Of a DNA stretch of 64,000 bases, positions 57,349-64,000 are shown piece after piece (position 1 is the stretch's first letter; each line of letters opens with the position of its first letter). Position numbers and translations under genes: made by a program. The notes under the pieces are model-generated. The model was given only the letters and a program-made list of their open reading frames with translations. It had not been told where the DNA came from and did no database searches. The stretch spans positions 1 through 64,000 of the forward strand of contig RBWT01000005.1 of NCBI GenBank assembly GCA_004010275.1, written 5' to 3'. This stretch comes from Streptomyces huasconensis. GTDB taxonomy: Bacteria; Actinomycetota; Actinomycetes; Streptomycetales; Streptomycetaceae.

Positions 57349-58839
57349 GCACCGGGGCCGCACCCCCGGGCGCCGGGGCCGGCCCGCGCGCCCGCGTCGG
57401 CCTGGAGGTGCGCAGGTCGTCGAGCTGCCCCGCCCCCGCTTCCCCGGCAGCGCGGAACCGGCGCGGATGTACGCGGTCCTCACGGTGACGGTCCGCAGAC
57501 CGGGCGCCGCGCCGCCCGACGCCCCCGGTGCGGCCGAGGGGACCCGGCGCCGGGCGCCCACCGGCCCCGGCTCGCGGAGGTGCTGCTCATCGACCACTCG
57601 TCCTCCATGGTGATCCCGCCGAGCCGCCTGGCCGCCGACGCCGCCCGCCGTCGGCGCGCTGGCCAAGCTCCCGGACGGCGCGCTGTTCGCCCTGGTCGCC
57701 GGGGGCGACAAGGCCGCCATGATCTACCCCCGGCGGCCCGCTCGCCGTCGCGCACGCCGAGTCACGGGCGCGCCGAAGCCGCCGCTGTACGACTGCACAC
57801 CGGGCGGCGGCACCGCGATGGGCACCTGGCTGGAGCGGGCCAGGCTCCTCTTCCGCGACCTGCCCGCCGCCGGGCCCACCGGCCACGTACGCCACGCCCT
57901 GCTGCTCACCGACGGCAAGAACGAGTCCGGGTATGAGTCGCGGGCCGAGCTGCGCGAGCGCGTCGAGCGGTGCGCGGGGGCCTTCGACTGCGACGTCGTG
58001 GGCATCGGCGACGCCTGGGAGACCGAGGAACTGCTGCTGATCGCGGGTGCGCTGGGCGGCCGCATCCGTGCCGTGGAGGACCTCACCCGGCTGCCCGGCG
58101 AGCTGGCCGCGCTCACCGGCCGCGCCGCCGAACGCGATGTGACCGGCCTGCGCCTGCGCCTCTACCACCGGGCCGGGGTGCGCCCCCTCTCCTTCGAGCA
58201 GGTCCACCCCACGCGCACCGCCCTCACCCCCGCCCACGTCGACCTGACCGGCGTCGGCACCGGCGCGGGCGGCCCCGTCGAGGAGTACGGACTGAGCCCG
58301 TGCGGCGAGGAGACCCGCGCCTACCTGCTCTGCGTCGCCGCGCCCTACGACCCCGCGCAGCTGGGCAAGGAACTCCTGCTCACGGAGGTGGAGATCGACG
58401 CCGGCGACCAGGCGCGGGACCTCGACCTGCCCACGCCGCAGCCCGTGCTGATGCGCTGGACCGACGACGCCGACCTCTACAGCCGCCTCGACCCCCAGGT
58501 CGCCCACTACCAGCACGAGGAGGAGCTGCACCGCACCTTCGAGCGGGCCTGCGCCGAGCTGAAGCGGGGCGCGCGGGAGACCGCCGAGACGCTCCTCGGC
58601 ACGGCCTGGCGGCTCGCCGGGGAGACGGGCGACACCGCGATGCGGGACCACCTGCGGCGCCTCGTGCGCGTGGCGGACGCCGAGCGCGGCACGTGCGGCT
58701 GCTGGACCACATCGCCCGCTTCGACGTCGAGGCGGCCCGCATCCAGTCCAGCATGACGGTCCTGCCCGGCCGCCTGCCCAGCGGCCGCCTGCCCAGAGGC
58801 CGTCCCGCCGGGGGCCGTCCCGCCGAGGGCCGCCGATGA
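57285..58839 (+). CDS. Von Willebrand factor A domain protein (several frameshifts)
   Basis: About 510 residues. VELPRPRFPGSAEPARMYAVLTVTV, then LIDHSSSMVIPPSRLAA (MIDAS DxSxS), CTPGGGTAMGTWLERARLLF (Thr), HALLLTDGKNES (third MIDAS Asp). After the VWA fold are beta-rich and helical regions (GLRLRLYHRAGVRPLSFEQV, ADLYSRLDPQVAHYQHEEELHRTFERACAEL). Breaks near 57410, 57560, 57645, 57725 and 58693. Start ATG 57285 overlaps the kinase end. Probably a metal-dependent adaptor or substrate of the kinase. Confidence 0.78.
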
Positions 58840-59999
58840 GCGCCCCCTGGCCCGCCGCCCGCCTCGTCGCCGCCGACGCGCCGCGCGCCGCCTGCTGCGC
58901 CACCTGTGGCCCGCGCCGCTCACCGAACGCACCCGCAACCGCGCCTACCTGCGCGAACGGCTCATCGCCCTGCCGCTGCTCACCGCCGTCGCGGCCGTCG
59001 CGTTCGGCTGGGCGTACGCGCAGATCCGCGCGACTCGACGCGCTGCGCGACAGCTACACGCCCGCCCTCGGCGACCTCGCCGACGCGGAGATGTCCCTGC
59101 GCATCGCCGACCGGGAGGCCGAGCGGAGCCTCGCCGCCGGGGAGTCGGTGCGGCTCAGCGGCATCGGCAAGCGGTACCTGACCCGCACCACGCGCGCCAC
59201 GCAGAGCCTCAACCAGGTGGCCCGCAGCGGCGCCCTGACCACCGCCGAACGCCAGGAGCTGGACGTGGTCTCCGGTCTCGTCGTCGACTACGGCACCTGG
59301 ATCGACTTCGCGCAGGACAACGTCGGCGATCCGCCGCTGCGGGCCGCCGGGCTCAGCTACGCCCGCAGCATGCTCTGCACACCTCCCGTGCCCGCGCGGA
59401 AGACGGACCCCGGCGGCTACCCGTCCTGCGAGCCCGGCCACGGCTCCGACGCGACCGCCGTGGTGGACCGCATCTCCGCGCTGGAGGAGAGCCTGCGCGG
59501 CAGGCTGGCCGAGCGGGCCGCCCTCGGCGGCGGTGTGCTCGCCGCGGCCGGGGTCGCCGCGGCCTGTCTCGCCCTCCTCGGCCTCGGCCTGTGGCGCACC
59601 CAGGTCTTCCTCCGCCACCGCTTCCACCTGCGATCAGCGTGCCGCTGCTCGTGCCTCGCTGCCGCTGCTCGCCGTGCCGTTCCTGACGGCCGACGCGGTG
59701 CTCGCCCACCGCGCGCAGCAGCGGGTCGTCACCACCGCGCACCAGCTGTCCGGCGCGTCGTCGCCGCGATCGAGGCCACCGTCGAGGAGCGGCCCTTCGG
59801 GACGCCGGACCCCCGTCTGATCGCGTCCCTGGACGCCCGGGCCGACCGCGACCTGGCCGGGGGCCGCCTGCCGGGACTCGGCGGGGCCGCGCCGTGGGTG
59901 GCGCCCGCGGGCCTGCTCAGCGCGGCCCTCAGCTACGCCACGCTGCACTCCTACCGCCGTGAGTACGTCCTCATCTCCCGCTCGGGGGCCGCCCTGTGA
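58836..59999 (+). CDS. Membrane protein, GlnX-like, of the kinase operon (frameshifted)
   Basis: About 388 residues. A repaired N-terminus reads LTERTRNRAYLRERLIALPLLTAVAAVAFGWAYAQ (anchor). Then an extracellular helical domain LGDLADAEMSLRIADREAERSLAAGESVRLSG to SALEESLRGRLAERAALG with a Cys pair (SMLCTPPV, YPSCEPGH). Next is GGGVLAAAGVAAACLALLGLGLW and further helices near the end. Breaks near 58885, 59030, 59645 and 59750. Two helices flanking an external sensor-like domain, next to a binding protein and PknG-like kinase, parallels GlnX. ATGA/GTGA overlaps with neighbours. Confidence 0.68.
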   Translation: MSAPWPAARLVAADAPRAACCATCGPRRSPNAPATAPTCANGSSPCRCSPPSRPSRSAGRTRRSARLDALRDSYTPALGDLADAEMSLRIADREAERSLAAGESVRLSGIGKRYLTRTTRATQSLNQVARSGALTTAERQELDVVSGLVVDYGTWIDFAQDNVGDPPLRAAGLSYARSMLCTPPVPARKTDPGGYPSCEPGHGSDATAVVDRISALEESLRGRLAERAALGGGVLAAAGVAAACLALLGLGLWRTQVFLRHRFHLRSACRCSCLAAAARRAVPDGRRGARPPRAAAGRHHRAPAVRRVVAAIEATVEERPFGTPDPRLIASLDARADRDLAGGRLPGLGGAAPWVAPAGLLSAALSYATLHSYRREYVLISRSGAAL

Positions 60000-61317
60000 A
60001 CCGGACCCGGACCCGGAGCCGGACCCGGAGCCGCGTCGCCTTCCGCGGCTTCCTCGCCGCCTGCCTGCTCGCCGTCACCGCGGGCGCCTGCACGGCCGAG
60101 CGGCCCGAGACCCTCGTCGTCCTCGGCCCCTGGACGGGCGACGAGGGCGAGGCGTTCGAAGCGATGCTGAACAAGCTCGACGACGGCACGGGACAGACGT
60201 ACACCTACCAGGGGACCCGTTCCCTGCGCGAGACGCTCGTCGCGCAGCTGGAGGCGGACGCCCCGCCGGACGTGGCGATCCTCAACAGCCTTGGCGAGCT
60301 GACCGAGTACGCCCGGGCCGGCCGGCTCAGGCCGCTCACCACCACGGCCGCCGCCCGCGCCTATCCGCCGTGGGCGCCGCCCCTGTCCGTCGACGGCACG
60401 CGCCGCACCTACTGGGTGCCGCTGAAGGTCGACCTGAAGAGCCTGGTGTGGCGCAAGGCCGGCCAGGGCGCGCGCTCCGCCGCGGCCCCGAAGTGGTGCG
60501 TCGCCCTCGCCTCGCAGGCCACCTCGGGCTGGCCGGGCACCGACTGGATCGAGGACATCCTGCTGCACCGGGCGGGCCCCGACGTCTACACCGAGTGGGC
60601 CACCGGCCGCCTCAGCTGGCGCGACCCCCGCGTCCGCGACGCCTGGACGACGTGGGCCGCCCTCCTCGGCAAGCGCTCCAAGGCCTCCGTCGACCAGTCC
60701 CTGACCATGTCGTACGTGGGCACGCCCGACCCGGCGGCGAACGGCGGCGGGGCCCCGCGCGGCCTGCTCGGCTCCATGACGCCGCGCTGCACGCACGAGC
60801 ACCAGAGCGCCTTCATCCGGTACGTCTACGCGGACGACGACCGGGTCCGCGTCGACCCGGCCGCGGGCTTCCTGCGCGGCGTCCCGCCCACGACGGCGCC
60901 TACGAGGTGGCGGGCGACATGGCCGCCGTCTTCAGCGACAACCCGGCCGCCCGCACCCTCGTCGAGCGCCTGTCGGGCGGCACGGCCCGCACGCTGTGGC
61001 GCTCGCAGGCGCAGCGGGAGCTGCGGCCGTTCTTTCCGGACGCGGCCGACCCCCAGCCGACCGACCCCACGGGACGGCGCATCGCCGACATCCTCACCCG
61101 CGAGGCGGACACGCTCTGCTTTGACGCCTCGGACGTGATGGCGCCGGGGCTGCGCGACGCCTTCCACCGCGCCGTCCTGCGGTACTTCAGGGACCCCAAG
61201 GAGGCACGGCTCGACGAACTCCTCGAACAGCTGGACGCGGTCCGCGAGGACGCCGCCCCGGACACGGCGCCGGGCCGGCTGCCCGCGTCCGGCGTCTGCG
61301 CGCCGCCCGGCGGCTGA
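59996..61317 (+). CDS. Extracellular solute-binding lipoprotein (family 1-like, frameshifted)
   Basis: About 440 residues. Arg/Thr-rich start, hydrophobic FLAACLLAVTAGAC with a lipobox-like Cys, then a two-lobe binding protein: TLVVLGPWTGDEGEAFEAMLNKLDD, DVAILNSLGELTEYARAGRLRPLT, TYWVPLKVDLKSLVWRK. One break near 60898 before YEVAGDMAAVFSDNPAARTLVERLSG. No ABC permease or ATPase is present, so it is likely a sensor rather than a transporter subunit, signalling via the membrane protein to the kinase. In mycobacteria this role is played by GlnH, which belongs to a different binding-protein family. Confidence 0.75.
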
Positions 61318-61338
61318 GCCCCCGCAGGGCGGCGCAGG

Positions 61339-63202
61339 TCAGCGGAGCAGCTCCGGCGGGCAGGGTGTGCCGCGCGGGATCTGGTAGGGCGAGCCGAGCC
61401 GGTACGTACCGGCCTTCGGGCGATCAGCTCGGTCCACTTGTCGCCCGCCCGGTCCTCCGCCGACTCCGCCAGACAGCCGTTGACGTTGGCGTACTCCTTG
61501 GGCAGGTCCTCGTCGTCCGCGCGGCGCTGCTTGGACTCCTCGGTCTCCCGGGGGCGCTCCACGCCCTTGCCCTCGTCGTCGACGACACGCTCAGCCACGG
61601 GGAGTACGGGATGCGGATCAGGACGCGGCCCGGCTTGTCCACGCGGAGCGTCATCTCGCCCTGCTCGGCCCGCACCACCACGGCGTGCGGCTCGGCGAGC
61701 GGCGTCGGGTCGGTGACCTCGTACAGCTGCCAGTTGTCGTCGGCCCACACCTTCTTCAGGTACGGCAGGCCGTTCTCGATGAGCTGTGCCTCCCGCTTGC
61801 CGCCGTCGCCGTCGGGCTCGCCGTAGGGCAGCACGACGTAATGCACGGACCAGCGCTTGAGCCACTCGTGGTAGTTCGCGGAGTTGAGGGTGTCGTCGTA
61901 GAAGAGGGGGTTGCGCTCCATGTCGGCCTGCCGGTTCCAGCCGCGGGCCAGCTGCACGTTCTGGGGCAGCGCGGAGGCCTCGCGGTGGCTGCGGGCGGGC
62001 ACCACCTCGACGCGGCCCCGCTCGGCGCCGACCTCCTGGAGTTCGTTGAGCAGCGGCGCCAGCTCACGCGACCAGGACGCCTCGGGCGTGGTGTGGATGA
62101 TGTCGTCGACGGTCTTGTACCCCACCCACCCGGTGAAGACGGCGAAGGACAGCACGACCGCGTACCACTTGCGGGACTTGCGCACGGTGTACGGCAGGGC
62201 GGCGATCAGCGCGACGCCGGTGAAGGACATCGCGAGGCGGGTGATGTTGGACCCGATCTGCGAGCTGATGATCCACACGCCGAGCACGAACGCCGCGTAG
62301 ACGGCCGTCGTGATCCGCACCGTCGTCCACTGCTTCGGTACGAGGAAGTAGACGGCCGCCGCGCACACCAGCGGCAGCGACGCCGACCCGAAGGACATCG
62401 GCTGGGTGCCGGAGAACGGGAAGAGCCACGCGGACACGCCCACCACGACGGCGGGCGCGAGTCCGAGCGCGTACGCGCCCGGGTAGCGCTTGCTGAGGAA
62501 GAGCGCGACGGCGACGAGCCCCACGAAAAGCCCCGCCACCGGGCTGCCCATCGTCGCGAGCGCGGCGAACGGCGCGGCGACCAGGGCCTTGGCCCACCGC
62601 TTGTAGCGCCAGCGGTGCGGCCAGCAGAAGACGGCGGCGACCGCCATGAGCGCGAACATCTGACCGAGGCCAAACGTCACGCGGCCCGATATGGCGTTGC
62701 ACAGCAGCGCGAAGACACCCGCGAGGGCGGGCCACATCGGCTCCTTCACCGCACGGCTGCGCACCAGGATCAGGGTGAGCAGCGTGGCGGAGATCGTCCC
62801 CGCGATCATCATCGTGGTCCGCACGCCGAGCACCGACATCAGGTACGGCGAGATGACGCTGTACGACACCGGGTGCATGCCGCCGTACCAGGCGAGGTTG
62901 TACGCCGAGGCGGGGTGCCGGCCGACGAACTCCGCCCAGGCGTCCTGCGCCGCGAGGTCGCCGCCGCTGTTGGCGAAGACGAAGAACCAGACGACGTGCA
63001 GCACACCGGCGAGCACCGTCACGGTGAGCACCGGGCGGCGCAGGAGGTGCTGCTTCCAGGTGGACCAAGGGGTGTCCGGCCGGCCCGCGCCGGTGGTCTG
63101 TGCGGAGGGCAGCGGTATTCGCGGGCCGGTGCCGCGGCCCGCGCCCTCGCTGCCGTCCGGCTCGGTCCCTGCGTCGGCGCGCGTCGGCTCCGCTGTTGCC
63201 AC
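61339..63202 (-). CDS. Large polytopic membrane protein, GT-C-like (two frameshifts)
   Basis: About 620 residues. After a charged N-terminus come some 11-12 helices (LLRRPVLTVTVLAGVLHVVWFFVF, MMIAGTISATLLTLILV, MFALMAVAAVFCWP). The loop WAEFVGRHPASAYNLAWYGGMHPVSYSVISPYLMS has acidic and aromatic residues like the first loop of GT-C glycosyltransferases. A C-terminal soluble part follows (YDDTLNSANYHEWLKRWSVHYVVLPYG, MTLRVDKPGRVLIRIPYSPW). Breaks near 61600 and 61418 precede the ending PYQIPRGTPCPPELLR. GTG 63202. Possibly arabinosyl/mannosyl transfer; not proven. Confidence 0.65.
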
Positions 63203-63414
63203 TGGAGGCTCTCTCCCCGTGTCGTCCGTGTTCCGGAGTACCCGGGTTCGAGCCGGCGAGGGTCCGTCCCGGACACCCCGTCCTCGGCCCCGGCGTACTG
63301 CCCCCCGAGCTTGTGACGCTAGCACGCAGACGCGGGGGAAAGCCCGGGGTGGGCCTTCCCCCGCGGGGGTTCGGCGTGTTCGCGCCATTGATCGGCGGGC
63401 GTGCCCGCGACGTG

Positions 63415-64000
63415 TCAGCCGACGCGCTTGAGCTTCGCGCCGAGGCCGGGTTCCGCGAGATCCTTCTGGAGGGCGACGGGCACCTTGACCGCGTCACCCT
63501 TGCCGTCGCCGACGCTCAGCACGCCGACCTCGGTGCCGGCCTTCGCGGTGTGCGGCACCGGCTTGCCCTTCGGCTCCGACATGTGCAGCTTCACCGTCAG
63601 GCCGGGCCAGCCCACCGCGGAGACGTCCTTGGTCGCCACCACCGGGGTGGTGCCGCCGAGGCCGTCGTCCACCTGACCGACGACGTCGCCCTTCTTGACG
63701 ATGGTCTTGGCGGTCAGCGCGTCCTGCCCGGCCTCGATGAGCTTGCGGGTGACGCCGGTGACCTCGTCGATGTTGGCGACGCCGTTCTTTCCGAACTGGC
63801 CGAGGGCGGCGCCGATGATCGTCTGCGTCTCGCCGCCGACCTTCTTCTCCGCGGCGAAGAGGATGTTGCCGCCCGCGGCCGTGGTGGTGCCGGTCTTGAT
63901 GCCGATGGCGACGGTCGGGACGAGGCCGAAGAAGTTGTTCTGCTTCTCGTTGTTGAGGTCCTTGTAGCTGGGCTGGCGGGAGATCTCGTTGAAGACGGGG
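63415..64000 (-). CDS. D-alanyl-D-alanine carboxypeptidase (S11), C-terminal part, runs off the window
   Basis: At least 194 residues to the stop at 63415. NNFFGLVPTVAIGIKTGTTTAAGGNILFAAEK contains the KTG motif of S11 penicillin-binding proteins. Then TQTIIGAALGQFGKNGVANID and a C-terminal beta domain (VGQVDDGLGGTTPVVATKDVSAVGWPG). The SxxK and SxN motifs lie beyond 64000. It trims the terminal D-Ala of peptidoglycan side chains outside the membrane. Confidence 0.87.
   Translation of the reverse strand, partial: PVFNEISRQPSYKDLNNEKQNNFFGLVPTVAIGIKTGTTTAAGGNILFAAEKKVGGETQTIIGAALGQFGKNGVANIDEVTGVTRKLIEAGQDALTAKTIVKKGDVVGQVDDGLGGTTPVVATKDVSAVGWPGLTVKLHMSEPKGKPVPHTAKAGTEVGVLSVGDGKGDAVKVPVALQKDLAEPGLGAKLKRVG

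Overview
High-GC (about 72%) DNA with GTG/TTG starts, rare TTA codons, an HrdD-type sigma factor, a snapalysin-like protease, a tRNA-Arg(CCT) and a Streptomyces-type McrA-like endonuclease. The window is best read as a Streptomyces chromosome fragment, probably from an arm or arm/core border because accessory genes and gene remnants are common.

Layout. 0-9.3 kb: two DHA2 drug-efflux MFS genes with nearby regulators (WYL, TetR), HrdD, a GNAT, a questin-oxidase-like enzyme, and a LigB-type dioxygenase divergent from a MarR regulator. 9.6-15.7 kb: a secreted M6 metalloprotease, a second short Rho, an OhrR/Ohr peroxide pair, and an ArsR/MFS pair. 15.8-21 kb: a TetR-controlled leftward group (decayed hydrolase, thioesterase remnant, aldehyde dehydrogenase, unknown gene, YhgE-like membrane protein). 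20.9-22 kb: a fatty acid desaturase gutted by an internal deletion behind an SRPBCC gene.

22.1-39.3 kb: a rightward, mostly translationally coupled biosynthetic cluster. Two small ORFs lead into an alpha-oxoamine synthase, SDR, C-A-PCP NRPS (threonine-type code), AT-less KS-ACP-thioesterase, aldehyde dehydrogenase, acyl-CoA dehydrogenase-like flavoprotein, class III aminotransferase, SRPBCC protein, membrane protein, a DUF2156 (MprF-C/VlmA-like) aminoacyltransferase, a VlmB-like diiron protein, a hydrolase and a TetR regulator. Near-identical 16-bp palindromes lie before the first small ORF and before the TetR gene. The VlmA-like/VlmB-like pair points to an N-N bonded (azoxy-type) product; this is the most interesting system here.

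39.3-49.3 kb: tRNA-Arg followed by a gene-poor stretch, two paralogous membrane-anchored proteins, the HNH endonuclease, cyclophilin, HxlR regulator, F420/NADP reductase-like protein, cytochrome P450, a small DUF4287 protein and an ANTAR protein. 49.3-53 kb: snapalysin-like protease, bifunctional penicillin-binding protein, MerR/GyrI regulator. 53.1-61.3 kb: a five-gene operon (trypsin-like protease, PknG-like kinase, von Willebrand A protein, membrane protein, solute-binding protein) resembling the mycobacterial PknG-GlnX-GlnH signalling module. The end holds a large membrane protein and the 3' part of a D-alanyl-D-alanine carboxypeptidase.

Caution on sequence quality: some 25-30 reading-frame breaks, mostly one missing base in GC-rich context, run through otherwise well-conserved genes. 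I treat most as likely sequencing errors and describe the genes as continuous, with the break positions given. The desaturase, thioesterase and first hydrolase have deletions or lost catalytic residues and I call those true pseudogenes.
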